Shown here in pieces: positions 53,544 to 63,866 of a DNA stretch of 64,000 nucleotides (position 1 is its first letter; every line of letters begins with the position of its first letter). A program made the translations under genes and the position numbers. This DNA is from Kribbella solani (GTDB lineage: Bacteria; Actinomycetota; Actinomycetes; Propionibacteriales; Kribbellaceae), in contig NZ_JACHNF010000001.1 in the NCBI RefSeq assembly GCF_014205295.1, positions 1,116,001 through 1,180,000 on the forward strand. The letters run 5' to 3'. Under the pieces are notes generated by a model that saw nothing but the letters and a program-made list of their open reading frames with translations, had not been told where the DNA came from and searched no databases.

Positions 53544-54101
53544 GTGTCGGTCCAACCCATCCGCCTGTTCGGCGACCCCGTGCTGATCACCAAGGCAGAA
53601 CCGGTAGTCGATTTCGACGCCGAGCTGCGCCGCCTGGTCGCGGACCTGACCGACACCATGCAGGACGCGCCCGGATCCGGCCTGGCCGCGCCGCAGATCG
53701 GCGTCGGGCTGCGGGTGTTCACGTACCACGTGGAGGGTGAACTCGGGCACCTGATCAACCCCGAGCTGTCCCTGTCGGCCGACGAGCAGTTCGGCCCCGA
53801 GGGCTGCCTCTCGATCCCCGGCCTGACCTTCGACTGCCGCCGCGCCCAGGCGGTGATCGCGAAGGGCTTCAACATGTACGGCGACCCGGTGGTGATCGAG
53901 GGTTCGGACCTGCTCGCCCGCTGCATCCAGCACGAGACCGACCACCTGGACGGCGTCCTGTTCGTCGACCGGCTCGACCGGGAGACCCGCAAACAGGCGA
54001 TGAAGGCGATCCGCGAGGCCGAATGGTCCGGTCTCTCCGGGCTGTACGGTCAACCGCAGATCAAGGTCTCGCCCCACCCCACGAACGGATTCGGCCTTTG
54101 A
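53544..54101 (+). CDS. def: Peptide deformylase
   Basis: Removes the N-formyl group from nascent proteins. 185 aa. The three motifs are present: [19 protein letters not shown] (Cys ligand) and QHETDHLDG (two His ligands and the catalytic Glu). The GTG at 53544 has GGAGAG 3 nt upstream and gives a normal N-terminus [13 protein letters not shown]. It overlaps fmt by 4 nt (TTGA). Confidence 0.96.
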   Translation: MSVQPIRLFGDPVLITKAEPVVDFDAELRRLVADLTDTMQDAPGSGLAAPQIGVGLRVFTYHVEGELGHLINPELSLSADEQFGPEGCLSIPGLTFDCRRAQAVIAKGFNMYGDPVVIEGSDLLARCIQHETDHLDGVLFVDRLDRETRKQAMKAIREAEWSGLSGLYGQPQIKVSPHPTNGFGL

Positions 54102-55030
54102 GAGTCGTCTTTGCCGGTACCCCTGAGCCCGCCGTCACCGCGCTCAAGGCGATCGTTGCCGGCCGCCACGAGTTGGTCGGCGTCGTCACCCGCCCGGACG
54201 CGCCCGCGGGCCGCGGCCGGAAGCTGGTCGCGTCGCCGGTCGCGCAGTACGCGGAGGAACTCGGCGGCATCGAGATCCTGAAGCCGGTGAAGCCCAGTGA
54301 CCCGGAGTTCCTGGCCCGGCTGCGGGAGATCGCGCCGGACTGCTGCCCGGTGGTCGCGTACGGCGGTCTCCTGCCGCAGGCCGCGCTCGACATTCCGCCG
54401 CACGGCTGGATCAACCTGCACTTCTCGGTACTGCCCGCCTGGCGTGGTGCCGCGCCGGTGCAGCATTCGATCATCTCCGGTGACGACGTGACCGGCGCGA
54501 GTACGTTCCGGATCGTGAAGGCGCTCGACGCCGGCCCGGTGTACGGCGTACTCACCGAACCGATCGGCCCGGAGGACACGTCCGGTGACTTGCTGAACCG
54601 GCTCGCGGTGTCCGGCGCGAAGCTGCTGGTCGACACGCTCGACGGGATCGAGGCGGGTGTGCTGGAGGCGCGCGAGCAGCCGGCCGACGGGGTGACGCTG
54701 GCGCCGAAGCTCAATGTCGAGGACGCGGAGCTGGATCTGACCGCGCCGGCGCGGCGGGTGGATCGGCTGGTTCGCGGGTGCAACCCGGCGCCGGGCGCGT
54801 GGACGACGTTCCGCGGCGAGCGGCTGAAGGTGCTGGCCGTACGCCTCACCGACGACGACCTGAAACCGGGCGAGTTGCAGGCGACGAAGTCGAGCGTCAA
54901 GGCCGGGACCGGAAGCAAGGCGGTCGAGCTGGTGACGGTGCAGCCGCAGGGCAAGAAGCCGATGGCCGCGGCGGACTGGGCGCGCGGCATCCGGCTGACC
55001 GGCGAGGATCGGCTGGGTCCGAGCGCGTGA
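54098..55030 (+). CDS. fmt: Methionyl-tRNA formyltransferase
   Basis: Formylates initiator Met-tRNA using 10-formyl-tetrahydrofolate. 310 aa. It begins [18 protein letters not shown] from the TTG at 54098, inside the def stop. The folate/catalytic motif is [18 protein letters not shown] with Asn and His, and DDVTGAS supplies the Asp. The C-terminal OB domain has the expected [18 protein letters not shown]. def-fmt-rsmB form a coupled operon. Confidence 0.96.
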   Translation: MRVVFAGTPEPAVTALKAIVAGRHELVGVVTRPDAPAGRGRKLVASPVAQYAEELGGIEILKPVKPSDPEFLARLREIAPDCCPVVAYGGLLPQAALDIPPHGWINLHFSVLPAWRGAAPVQHSIISGDDVTGASTFRIVKALDAGPVYGVLTEPIGPEDTSGDLLNRLAVSGAKLLVDTLDGIEAGVLEAREQPADGVTLAPKLNVEDAELDLTAPARRVDRLVRGCNPAPGAWTTFRGERLKVLAVRLTDDDLKPGELQATKSSVKAGTGSKAVELVTVQPQGKKPMAAADWARGIRLTGEDRLGPSA

Positions 55031-56445
55031 GTGATCGGTCTCCTCGAAATCGCGGGGCGCAGCGCGGGCCGGATCGGGTCCGGAAGGTCGCGTACCAGGT
55101 CATCCGGCAGGTCACCGCGGAAGGTGGGTACGCGAACCTCGCGCTGAACAAGGCGCTGCGCGAGGCGCGGCTCGGTGGGCGCGACGCCGCGTTCTGTACG
55201 GAGCTGGTGCACGGGACCTTGCGTTGGCAAGGCACGTACGACGTGTTCCTGGCGCGGAGTGTTTCGCGGCGGCTGGAGGATCTGGATCCAGAGCTGCTCG
55301 ATCTGTTGCGGCTCGGTGGTCATCAGCTGCTGAACATGCGCGTCGACTCGTACGCGGCGGTGTCCGAGATGGTCACGCTGACGCGCTCGGAGCTGGGTCA
55401 GAAGCGTACGGGGCTGGTGAACGCTGTTCTTCGCAAGATCAGCCAGCGGTCGCTGGATCAGTGGATTGCGGCTGCTGCTCCGTCGGTCGAGGAGGATCTG
55501 ATCGGTCACCTGGCGGTTGCCGACGCGCATCCGCGGTGGGTGATCGAGGCGTTCGATCGGGCGCTGGGCGACGGTGCGGACGGGCTGGAAGATCTGCTTG
55601 CCGCTGACAACGAGCCGCCGCGGGTGACGTTGGTGGCCCGGCCTGGGTTGTCGGATGTGGACGAGTTGGTACGCGCTGGTGCCGCGCCGGCGCGCTGGTC
55701 ACCGTACGGCGCGGTGCTCGAAGGCGGCGGTGACCCGGGCCGAATCGAGGCGGTCGCGACCGGCCGAGCAGGTGTGCAGGACGAGGGATCTCAGTTGGTC
55801 GCACTCGCCCTCGCGTCGGCACGACTCGAAGGAGACGACGCCGACTGGCTCGACCTGTGCGCAGGACCTGGTGGGAAATCCGCACTGCTCGCCGCGCTGG
55901 TTGAACAGCGTGGGGTGGGGCGCGGGGGAGCGCCTGCGGCGGGTGCTGGGCGGTTGACTGCGGTTGAGCCGTTGAAGCATCGGGCGGAGTTGGTGCGGGC
56001 CAATCTTCGTGCGATTCCGGGTGATCACAAGGTTCTGGTGGGGGACGGGACCAAGCCGACGTGGCCGGCGGGCTCGTTCGATCGGGTGCTGGCGGACGTT
56101 CCATGCAGCGGGCTGGGCGCGCTGCGGCGGCGGCCGGAGGCGCGGTGGCGGCGTACGCCGGATGACGTCCGCGAGCTGCGCCCCCTCCAGGAGAACCTGC
56201 TCGACTCGGCGATCACCTCGGTCCGCCCGGGCGGTGTCGTCGCGTACGTCACCTGCTCGCCGCACCCGGACGAAACCCGCGCCGTGGTCGACGCGGTTCT
56301 CGCCCGACGGAGCGACGCCCAGCTGGAGGACGCCCGCGACCTGTTCCCAGGCGTACCGGACCTCGGCGCCGGACCCGACGTCCAGCTCTGGCCGCACCTC
56401 CACGGCACCGACGCGATGTACCTCGCATTGATCCGTCGTACCTGA
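55027..56445 (+). CDS. rsmB: 16S rRNA (cytosine-967-C5)-methyltransferase
   Basis: 472 aa from the GTG at 55027 (GTGA overlap with fmt). The N-terminal NusB-like RNA-binding domain ([39 protein letters not shown]) is followed by the Rossmann methyltransferase. SAM loop [17 protein letters not shown], catalytic Cys in [19 protein letters not shown], and the second Cys in [10 protein letters not shown]. The chain is full length. Confidence 0.95.
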   Translation: MSDRSPRNRGAQRGPDRVRKVAYQVIRQVTAEGGYANLALNKALREARLGGRDAAFCTELVHGTLRWQGTYDVFLARSVSRRLEDLDPELLDLLRLGGHQLLNMRVDSYAAVSEMVTLTRSELGQKRTGLVNAVLRKISQRSLDQWIAAAAPSVEEDLIGHLAVADAHPRWVIEAFDRALGDGADGLEDLLAADNEPPRVTLVARPGLSDVDELVRAGAAPARWSPYGAVLEGGGDPGRIEAVATGRAGVQDEGSQLVALALASARLEGDDADWLDLCAGPGGKSALLAALVEQRGVGRGGAPAAGAGRLTAVEPLKHRAELVRANLRAIPGDHKVLVGDGTKPTWPAGSFDRVLADVPCSGLGALRRRPEARWRRTPDDVRELRPLQENLLDSAITSVRPGGVVAYVTCSPHPDETRAVVDAVLARRSDAQLEDARDLFPGVPDLGAGPDVQLWPHLHGTDAMYLALIRRT

Positions 56446-56495
56446 CAACGCGACCTGCTGTCAGGCGCCACCCGGCGAACGGTCATGATAGTGAC

Positions 56496-57485
56496 GTGAC
56501 AACAACCGCCACCCGCCCAGCCGTCTCGACCCGGCGGCACCAGCTCGTCGGCCTGGTCGCCGCGTTCGGGATCGGCATGCTCGTCGCCGTCCAGTCGCGC
56601 TTGAACGGTGAACTCGGCGGTGTCCTCGGCGATGGCGTACCCGCGGCGCTCATCTCGTTCGGCTCCGGCCTGCTCCTCCTACTGATCGTCAGCGCGCTCA
56701 TCCCGCGCGTACGCCACGCCCTCGGCATGGTCTGGACCACCATCCGCGACCCCGGAGGTGGGCTCCGCTGGTGGCAGTGTCTCGGCGGCATCGCCGGCGC
56801 CTATCTGGTCGCCACCCAGTCGATCACCGTCTCCATCATCGGCGTCGCGGTCTTCACGGTCGCGATCGTCGCGGGCCAGGGTTTCGCCAGCCTGATCGTC
56901 GACCGCGCCGGCTTCGGCCCCGCGGGCCCACAGCCGGTCACGCCCCTCCGCGTAGTCGGCGCGCTCGGCGCCCTCGCCGCGGTCGTACTCGCCGTCTCCG
57001 ACCAACTCAGTCACCCCTCCGGCCTGCTGCTCGCGATCCTCCCCGCGATCGGCGGCCTCGGCACCGCGGTCCAGCAGGCCATCAACGGCCGCGTCGCCCG
57101 CACGGCCTCCCCGGACGGGTACGGCGCGATCGCCGCCGGAGTCGTGAACTTCCTGGTCGGTTTCGCCGCCTTGCTGATCGTGTTCCTGGCCGACCTGGTC
57201 GTCCGCGGCGCCCCGCACCACCTGCCCTCGGAGCCGTGGCTGTACTTCGGCGGCGCCTGCGGCGTGATCTACATCAGCGCGGCGGCCGCGGTGGTCCGGG
57301 TGGTCGGCGTCTTCATCCTCGGCCTCGCCACGATCGCCGGTCAGCTGATCGCCAGCCTGGCCGTCGACCTCTGGCTCCCGGCCGCCGACAAGGCCGTCAC
57401 CTTGCCGGTCGTCGCGGGTACCTTCCTCGCGCTGGCCGCCGTCATCGTCGCGGCAGTGCCTAACCTCGTGAAGCGCGCCGCCTGA
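56496..57485 (+). CDS. DMT family transporter, YdcZ (DUF606) type
   Basis: 329 aa, about ten membrane segments in two repeats. Each repeat has the YdcZ-type opening (AFGIGMLVAVQSRLNGELG; AILPAIGGLGTAVQQAINGR). The substrate is unknown. The GTG at 56496 lies 50 nt after rsmB, and GATAGT just upstream may be a -10. It overlaps the convergent EamA gene by 26 nt. Confidence 0.83.
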   Translation: MTTTATRPAVSTRRHQLVGLVAAFGIGMLVAVQSRLNGELGGVLGDGVPAALISFGSGLLLLLIVSALIPRVRHALGMVWTTIRDPGGGLRWWQCLGGIAGAYLVATQSITVSIIGVAVFTVAIVAGQGFASLIVDRAGFGPAGPQPVTPLRVVGALGALAAVVLAVSDQLSHPSGLLLAILPAIGGLGTAVQQAINGRVARTASPDGYGAIAAGVVNFLVGFAALLIVFLADLVVRGAPHHLPSEPWLYFGGACGVIYISAAAAVVRVVGVFILGLATIAGQLIASLAVDLWLPAADKAVTLPVVAGTFLALAAVIVAAVPNLVKRAA

Positions 57486-58398
57486 GTACGCCCTGCGAGA
57501 CGGCCACGCCGAACAGGACGACCAGCCCGCCGACCGGCTGGTACCAGGTGATGTGCTCGCGGAGGACGATCACGCCGACCAGGATCGAGAACACCGGCAT
57601 CAGGTACGTGACCATCGACGACCGGCTGGCTCCGATCAGCCGGATGTTGCGCATGTTCAGGACGAACGCGAGCCCGCTGCCGAGCGCGCCGAGCGCGATC
57701 ACGCTCAGCACGACCTCGGGGGACAGCGACCACGGCGCGGGCGGTGCCTGGCGGGTCACCAGCGGGGCGACGATCGCCAGCTGAACCGTTGCGCAGAGCA
57801 ACAAGCTGGCCGACAGCGCCGTCCCGGACAGGGTCGTGCCGGCCAGAAACCGTTTCTGGTAAGGGATCGCGAGCCCGTAGAAGACGGCTGCAAGCATGCA
57901 CAGGCCCTGCCCGGTCAGGTCGGCGCCGCTGTTCACGCGCCAGGCGCCGAGGACGATCAGCATGCCGATGAAGCCGATCATCAGCCCGGCGCCGCGCTGC
58001 AGTGAGAACTTCTCGGTCCGGAAGATCAGCACCGCGATCGGCAGCACGATCAGCGGGGTGATGCCGTTCCAGATTCCGGCCAGCAAGGACGGGATGCGTT
58101 CCTCGCCGTACCCGAACAGGGTCCACGGGATCGCCGAGCCGATCGCGCCGACGACGAACGAGTGCGCCCAGACCCGCCGCGTACGCGGCAGCGGCTCGCG
58201 CTTCACCAGCAGGATCGCGAGTAGCACGACCGCGCCCGCGAGTACGCGCCCGAGGGCGAGGTAGAGCGGGGGGAGTTCGCGGACGCCCACCGAGATGAAA
58301 AGGAAGCTGCAGCCCCAGATGGCTGCCAGCGCCAGCATGGTCGGAAGCCAGGCTTTGACGGCCGGCCGGTCGATCGTGCTGTCAGGAGTCGTTACCAT
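57460..58398 (-). CDS. EamA (DMT) family transporter
   Basis: 312 aa from the ATG at 58398, which has AGGAG 5 nt upstream; an in-frame ATG at 58413 lies before that site. About ten membrane segments with EamA motifs ALAAIWGCSFLFISVGV and RSSMVTYLMPVFSILVGVIVLREHITWYQ. Substrate unknown. It is divergent from the cysteine-desulfurase-like gene. Confidence 0.87.
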   Translation of the reverse strand: MVTTPDSTIDRPAVKAWLPTMLALAAIWGCSFLFISVGVRELPPLYLALGRVLAGAVVLLAILLVKREPLPRTRRVWAHSFVVGAIGSAIPWTLFGYGEERIPSLLAGIWNGITPLIVLPIAVLIFRTEKFSLQRGAGLMIGFIGMLIVLGAWRVNSGADLTGQGLCMLAAVFYGLAIPYQKRFLAGTTLSGTALSASLLLCATVQLAIVAPLVTRQAPPAPWSLSPEVVLSVIALGALGSGLAFVLNMRNIRLIGASRSSMVTYLMPVFSILVGVIVLREHITWYQPVGGLVVLFGVAVSQGVLRRRASRG

Positions 58399-58493
58399 GC
58401 TCACTCCTGACATCCTGCACTACCGAACCGACAGTTCGTGCATCTTTATCCGGATTCGGGCAGCAGGGACGGCACAGTGGAAGGATGACGCGC

Positions 58494-59699
58494 ATGAGTG
58501 GCTTCGACGTGGTGGCGGTCCGCAAGCAGTTCCCCGCGCTCGACGAGGGCGCCGCGCATTTCGACGGTCCGGGCGGTTCGCAGACTCCGCAGGTGGTCGC
58601 CGACGCGGTCGCGCGGACGATGACGTCGGCGCTCGCCAACCGCGGCCGGCTGACGGCGGCCGAGCGCCGCGCCGACGAGATCGTGATCGCCGCCCGGGAG
58701 GCGATGGCCGACCTGCTCGGCACCAGCGCGCGGGGCATCGTGTTCGGCCGCAGCATGACGCAGCTGACGTACGACTTCTCCCGGACCCTCGCGAAGACCT
58801 GGAACGTGGGCGACGAGGTGATCGTCACCCGGCTCGACCACGACGCGAACGTCCGGCCGTGGGTGCAGGCCGCCGACGCCGCCGGTGTCACGGTCACCTG
58901 GCTCGGTTTCGACCGCGAAACCTCCGAGTTGGACGACATCGCGCCGCTGCTCTCGGACCGCACTCGGCTGGTCGCGGTCACCGGTGCGTCCAACCTGCTC
59001 GGCACGCGGCCGGACACGCAGCGGATCGCGGAGCAGGTTCATGCCGCCGGTGCGTTGCTGTACGTCGACGGTGTGCATCTGACCGCGCACGTCCCGATCG
59101 ACGCCACGTACGCGGACTTCTACGCCTGCTCGCCGTACAAGTTCTTCGGCCCGCACCTGGGCGTACTGACCGCGGCGCCCGAGCTCCTGGAATCGCTTCA
59201 CCCGGACAAGTTGCTCCCGTCGACGGATGCCGTACCGGAGCGATTCGAGCTCGGCACCTTGCCGTACGAACTGCTCGCCGGCACTACCGCCGCGGTCGAC
59301 TTCCTGGCCGGACTCGGCGGTACGGGCACCACCCGCCGGGAGCGCCTGACCAGCTCGCTCGAACTGGTCGAGGCGTACGAGGACGCGCTCCGCGACGATC
59401 TCGAAGCGCGTCTTGCCGCGCTTCCCGGGGTCATGCTGTACGGGCATGCCGCGCGCCGTACGCCGACCCTGCTCTTCACGGTCGACGGCCACGGCCCGGC
59501 CGCCGTCGCGGAGCATCTCGCCGCGGCCGGAGTGAACGCCCCGGCAGGTTCGTTCTACGCGTACGAGCCGGCGCGACACCTCGGCCTAGGTCCCGAAGGC
59601 GCCGTCCGGGCGGGCCTCGCCCCCTACACTGACCAGTCCGAGGTCGATCGCCTGGTGGCCGCGATTTCCGCCTTGACCGGCGCGAGAAGCACTAACTAA
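58494..59699 (+). CDS. Cysteine desulfurase-like PLP enzyme (class V aminotransferase)
   Basis: 401 aa from the ATG at 58494, 9 nt after GGAAGG; an ATG at 58485 abuts that site. PLP-binding features: VTRLDHDANVRPW (His stacking on PLP), LYVDGVHLTAHV (Asp) and the Schiff-base Lys in SPYKFFGPHLG. It matches the cysteine-desulfurase-like VC1184-type group rather than IscS/SufS; I see no mobile-loop active-site Cys. The reaction may be a lyase or transaminase on an unknown amino acid. Confidence 0.83.
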   Translation: MSGFDVVAVRKQFPALDEGAAHFDGPGGSQTPQVVADAVARTMTSALANRGRLTAAERRADEIVIAAREAMADLLGTSARGIVFGRSMTQLTYDFSRTLAKTWNVGDEVIVTRLDHDANVRPWVQAADAAGVTVTWLGFDRETSELDDIAPLLSDRTRLVAVTGASNLLGTRPDTQRIAEQVHAAGALLYVDGVHLTAHVPIDATYADFYACSPYKFFGPHLGVLTAAPELLESLHPDKLLPSTDAVPERFELGTLPYELLAGTTAAVDFLAGLGGTGTTRRERLTSSLELVEAYEDALRDDLEARLAALPGVMLYGHAARRTPTLLFTVDGHGPAAVAEHLAAAGVNAPAGSFYAYEPARHLGLGPEGAVRAGLAPYTDQSEVDRLVAAISALTGARSTN

Positions 59700-59733
59700 A
59701 GTCTCTGGGGAAAGTCGGCGTCGAGGGGGTCTG

Positions 59734-61290
59734 GTGCGGGAACCGAGTGCTGTCTTCGTCCAGGTCGACCCTTCGGACGAGCTCACCCGCTCGGCGGCCG
59801 GCGTCGAGGTCAGCTGGGCGGACGGCACGGTCGAGGTGACCGCGACGCGGATCAGCCGGGTCGCGCTGCGCTGGACCGAACGGCTCCCGGCCGGCGCGCT
59901 GATCCTCGGCGACGCCTGGGAACGCTCGTACGGCGACCTGCAATGGCGTCATCGGCAACCGGAACGCCTGCTGCCGTGGTACTTCCTCGTCCACGACCCG
60001 CACACCGGTACGACCACCGGCGCCGGAGTCGACGTACAGCCGAACGCGTTCTGTTCGTGGACGGTCGACGGCGACGGATTCACCTTGTGGCTCGACCTGC
60101 GAAACGGCGGCGGGCCCACGCACTTGAACGGACGCACGCTGCGCGCCGCGACCGTACGCGGCTTCGCGGACGCGGGCACGCCCTGGCAGACCCTGCAGGC
60201 GGCGGTCGCCACCATGAGCACCCGGCTACCGGCGCGACCTGAGCCCGCGCCGGTGGCCGGGCCTGTCGTCGGCGCGAACAACTGGTACTACGCGTACGGC
60301 GAGAACTTCGACGAGAAGGCCGTTCTCCAGGACGCGACCACGATCGCCGAACTCGCGGACGGTCATCCGGTCAAGCCGTTCAGCGTCGTCGACGACGGCT
60401 GGTACCCGGGCGGGATCGCGTCCGGCGGCCCGTGGGATCGCGGCACGCCGGGTGTCTTCGACGACCTCGCCGGTACGGCGGCGGCGATCAAGGCGATCGG
60501 CGCGCGACCCGGTCTGTGGTTCCGCCCGCTGCTGGTCCGCGAGCCCAGTCGATGGGCGTCGGCCGGTCCGCACGACAAGCCCGGGCGCGCGCTCGACCCG
60601 TCCCGCCCGGAGGTGCTCGACGGCGTACGCGCGGATCTGCGGCGGTTCAAGGACTGGGGTTTCGAGCTGGTCAAGCACGACTTCAGTACGTACGACGTGT
60701 TCGGCGACTTCGGACCCGCGATGGGATCACGGCTGACCGACAACGGCTGGCAGTTCCACGACCCGGCCCGGACCACCGCCGAGATCGTGCTCGCGTTCTA
60801 CCGGGAGATCCGCGCCGCGGCAGACGGCGTCGTACTGATCGGATGCAACACCGTCGGTCACCTCGCCGCCGGTCTGGTCGACGTGCAGCGCACCGGCGAC
60901 GACACATCCGGCCGGGACTGGGAACGGACCCGGAAGATGGGTGTGAACACACTCGCGTTCCGGCTCCCGCAGCACAACCGCTTCTTCGCGGTGGACGCCG
61001 ACTGCGTGCCGTGTACGCCGGAAACGCCGTGGGAGCTGAATGAACAGTTCCTCGACCTGATCGCCCGCTCTGGTACCGCACTGTTCTTGTCGATCGATCC
61101 GGCGGCGCGGACCTCGCGGACGGACCAGGCGTTGCGGGACGGCATCCGGCTGGCGCTGGATGGTGGTACCCCCGGCGGCATCGAGCCGACGGACTGGCTG
61201 GAGAACACCACCCCGAACGCGTGGCGGGCGGGGGATGAGGCCGTTCGGTACGACTGGTCCCGTCCGTGGGGTGCGGACCCGCGTGGCTAG
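59734..61290 (+). CDS. Alpha-galactosidase-like glycoside hydrolase (GH36-like)
   Basis: 518 aa. An N-terminal beta-sandwich (residues about 1-170) precedes a TIM barrel starting VVGANNWYYAYGENFDE. FELVKHDFSTYDVFGDFG contains the Asp expected to be the nucleophile, and VDVQRTGDDTSGRDWE the acid/base Asp. VVDDGWYPGG and RPGLWFRPLLVREPS are shared with GH36/GH27 enzymes. No signal peptide, so it is cytoplasmic, acting on imported oligosaccharides. It is followed by a ROK regulator and a GH125 enzyme. The exact sugar is unknown. Confidence 0.78.
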   Translation: MREPSAVFVQVDPSDELTRSAAGVEVSWADGTVEVTATRISRVALRWTERLPAGALILGDAWERSYGDLQWRHRQPERLLPWYFLVHDPHTGTTTGAGVDVQPNAFCSWTVDGDGFTLWLDLRNGGGPTHLNGRTLRAATVRGFADAGTPWQTLQAAVATMSTRLPARPEPAPVAGPVVGANNWYYAYGENFDEKAVLQDATTIAELADGHPVKPFSVVDDGWYPGGIASGGPWDRGTPGVFDDLAGTAAAIKAIGARPGLWFRPLLVREPSRWASAGPHDKPGRALDPSRPEVLDGVRADLRRFKDWGFELVKHDFSTYDVFGDFGPAMGSRLTDNGWQFHDPARTTAEIVLAFYREIRAAADGVVLIGCNTVGHLAAGLVDVQRTGDDTSGRDWERTRKMGVNTLAFRLPQHNRFFAVDADCVPCTPETPWELNEQFLDLIARSGTALFLSIDPAARTSRTDQALRDGIRLALDGGTPGGIEPTDWLENTTPNAWRAGDEAVRYDWSRPWGADPRG

Positions 61291-62506
61291 GCGAGGTACG
61301 AACCTGGACCGCGTCGGCGGTTTCAACGACGCGGTCGTGCTGGACGCCATCCGGCGGAGCGAGCAGCTCAGCCGGGTCGAGCTGGCCGAGGCGACCGGTC
61401 TGTCCGGCCAGGCGATCTCGAACATCGCGCGCCGGCTCCTCGACGCCGGCCTGGTCCGCGAAGCCGGCCGCCTCCGCGGCGCCGGCCTGGGCAAACCGCG
61501 AACCCTGCTCGAGCTGGAGCCGACCGGCCAGTACGCGGTCGGCGTACACCTCGACCCCTCCGTCGTCACGGTCGTACTGCTCGACCTGACCGGTGAAGTG
61601 GTCGCGCGGCGGCCGGTCGACCAGGTCGCCGACGAGCCTGGAGTTCTGATCGACGGCATCGCGAAGACGATCGAGGACGCGATCAGCGAGGCCGGCGCGG
61701 CACGCGACCGGGTCACCGGGGTCGGCATCGCGGCGCCGGGACCGATCGACGTCGAGCGTGGCATGGTCGTCGACCCGCCGAACCTTTCCGCCTGGCACCG
61801 GGTTCCGTTACGCGACGAGTTGCAGCGGCGTACCGGGCTGCCGGTCGTGCTGGACAAGGACGTCACCGCCGCCGCCTCCGCGGAGAAGTGGGCCGGGCAG
61901 GGCGGCAGCTTCGTGTTCTTCTACCTCGGTACCGGGGTCGGCGCCGGGCTGGTGATCGGCGACGAAGTGGTCCGCGGTTCGTCCAGCAATGTCGGCGAGA
62001 TCGGTCACGTGATCGTCGACCCGGACGGCCCGGTCTGCTACTGCGGGCGGCGCGGTTGCGTCGGCGAGTCGAGTCAGCCGCGGTACCTGGTGCAGCAGGC
62101 GGTCCAGGCCGGAGTGCTTGCCCAGGGCATCGATCTGGACGATCGGCAGGCGGTGGACACGGCGTTCTCGCGGTTGTGCAGGCTGGCCGCGGACGGTTCC
62201 GGCGTACCCAGGGACCTCATCGCCACGCTGGCCGGGCGGATCGCGAAGGTGGTCGAAGACATCGCGAACCTGCTCGACCTGGACCGCGTGGTGTTCGGCG
62301 GACCGCACTGGGAGCAGCTTGCGCCGGTGCTCGGCGACGCGGTCCGGGCCGCGCTCGACGGGCGGTTCCTGCTCCGGTCGGTACATCCGTTCGAGGTCAC
62401 CGGTACGGCGCTCGGCGCGGACGTCGGCGCGATCGGCGCCGGCAGCCTGGTACTGGATCAGACGTTCTCTCCCAACCCCTCGTTGGCACTTGTCGGTGAA
62501 AGGTGA
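61283..62506 (+). CDS. ROK family transcriptional regulator
   Basis: 407 aa from the GTG at 61283 (8-nt overlap with the GH36-like gene); a GTG at 61271 is an alternative. The N-terminal winged helix (RSEQLSRVELAEATGLSGQAISNIARRLLDAG, core LSGQAISNIARRLLDAG) is followed by the sugar-kinase-like ROK domain: FYLGTGVGAGLVIGDE, NVGEIGHVIVDPDGP and the zinc motif CYCGRRGCVGE. It likely senses the sugar released by the neighbouring hydrolases and represses the cluster. Confidence 0.9.
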   Translation: MARRGTNLDRVGGFNDAVVLDAIRRSEQLSRVELAEATGLSGQAISNIARRLLDAGLVREAGRLRGAGLGKPRTLLELEPTGQYAVGVHLDPSVVTVVLLDLTGEVVARRPVDQVADEPGVLIDGIAKTIEDAISEAGAARDRVTGVGIAAPGPIDVERGMVVDPPNLSAWHRVPLRDELQRRTGLPVVLDKDVTAAASAEKWAGQGGSFVFFYLGTGVGAGLVIGDEVVRGSSSNVGEIGHVIVDPDGPVCYCGRRGCVGESSQPRYLVQQAVQAGVLAQGIDLDDRQAVDTAFSRLCRLAADGSGVPRDLIATLAGRIAKVVEDIANLLDLDRVVFGGPHWEQLAPVLGDAVRAALDGRFLLRSVHPFEVTGTALGADVGAIGAGSLVLDQTFSPNPSLALVGER

Positions 62507-62513
62507 TGTGTTC

Positions 62514-63782
62514 ATGATCGACCCCGAGGTCCTCGCCCGCGCCACGGCGGCCGTCCAGCGGGCCACCGGCGACGAGACGATCGCGGCGATGTTCCGGCGC
62601 TCGATGGCCGAGAACCTGCCCGCGGTCGCGGAGCGGCTGCCGGACGGGACCACGTTCGTGCTCACCGGCGACATCCCGGCGATGTGGCTGCGTGACTCGG
62701 CCGCGCAGCTGCGCCCGTATCTGCTGCTGTGCAAGGACGATCCGGGGTTGCAGGACGTACTGATCGGGGTGCTGCACCGGCAGCTCGAGTACGTGGTGCT
62801 CGACCCGTACGCGAATGCGTTCAACCAGGAAGCGAACGGCGCCGGGCACGTCACCGACGAGACCGAGATGTCGCCGTGGGTGTGGGAGCGGAAGTACGAG
62901 ATCGACTCGCTGTGCTTCCCGCTCGAGCTGGCGTACCGGCTGTGGCGGATCACCGGGCGCGCGGACGTGATCGACCAGCGGTACCGCGCCGCCGCCGAGG
63001 CGATCGTCGAGCTGTGGACGGTGGAGCAGGACCACGAAGCGCGGTCGCCGTACCGGTTCCAGCGGCATGACGACCGGCCGTCGGACACGCTGGTACGGGA
63101 TGGGCGTGGGCGGTTGACGCGGCCGACCGGGATGTCGTGGAGCGCGTTCCGGCCCAGTGACGACGCGACCGAGCTGGGATTCAACGTACCCGGCAACATG
63201 TTCGCGTCGGTGGTGCTCGGGTACTTGCAGGAGATCGCCACCGAGGTGCTCCGGGACGAGCCGCTCGCGGACCGCGCGAAGGCGCTGAAGGCGGAGATCG
63301 ACGAGGGGATCGGGCAGCACGGCACTGTCGATCATCCCGTCCACGGGCGGGTGTTCGCGTACGAGGTCGACGGGCTGGGTGCTGCCCTGCTGATGGACGA
63401 CGCGAACATGCCGAGCTTGCTGGGAATCCCGCTGACCGGTTACGCGGCCGCCGACGATCCGACCTACCTGGCGACCCGCAACCTCTTGCTAAGTCCCGAA
63501 AACCCCTACTACTACAGCGGAACCGCCGCGGCCGGCATCGGCAGCCCGCACACGCCCCCGCGCTACATCTGGCACATCGCGCTGGCCGTCCAGGGCATCT
63601 CCAGTACGGCCCCCGCCGAACGTCAGCACCTCCTCGAACTACTCCGAGACACCACCGGCGACACCGGCCACATGCACGAAGGCTTCGACGTGGACGACCC
63701 CACCCAGTACACCCGCGAGTGGTTCTCCTGGGCCAACGCCATGTTCTGCGAACTAGCCCTGGTGCACGCTGGTCTCGGGTAA
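62514..63782 (+). CDS. Glycoside hydrolase family 125 (exo-alpha-1,6-mannosidase type)
   Basis: 422 aa. The start ATG at 62514 has AAAGGTG 8 nt upstream, overlapping the ROK stop. GH125 features: TGDIPAMWLRDSAAQLRPY (catalytic acid region), NQEANGAGHVTDETEMSPWVWERKYEID, and TREWFSWANAMFCEL near the end. GH125 enzymes are metal-independent alpha-1,6-mannosidases removing mannose from the non-reducing end. No signal peptide. Together with the GH36-like and ROK genes this is a sugar-use cluster, perhaps for galactomannan or N-glycan fragments. Confidence 0.9.
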   Translation: MIDPEVLARATAAVQRATGDETIAAMFRRSMAENLPAVAERLPDGTTFVLTGDIPAMWLRDSAAQLRPYLLLCKDDPGLQDVLIGVLHRQLEYVVLDPYANAFNQEANGAGHVTDETEMSPWVWERKYEIDSLCFPLELAYRLWRITGRADVIDQRYRAAAEAIVELWTVEQDHEARSPYRFQRHDDRPSDTLVRDGRGRLTRPTGMSWSAFRPSDDATELGFNVPGNMFASVVLGYLQEIATEVLRDEPLADRAKALKAEIDEGIGQHGTVDHPVHGRVFAYEVDGLGAALLMDDANMPSLLGIPLTGYAAADDPTYLATRNLLLSPENPYYYSGTAAAGIGSPHTPPRYIWHIALAVQGISSTAPAERQHLLELLRDTTGDTGHMHEGFDVDDPTQYTREWFSWANAMFCELALVHAGLG

Positions 63783-63866
63783 CCCCACCAACAACTCTGC
63801 CGCGCGCCGCAGCCGCCGCCCCGCGTCACCTTGGGGGAGTGCATGCACCTACCACGGCCGGAGTAC

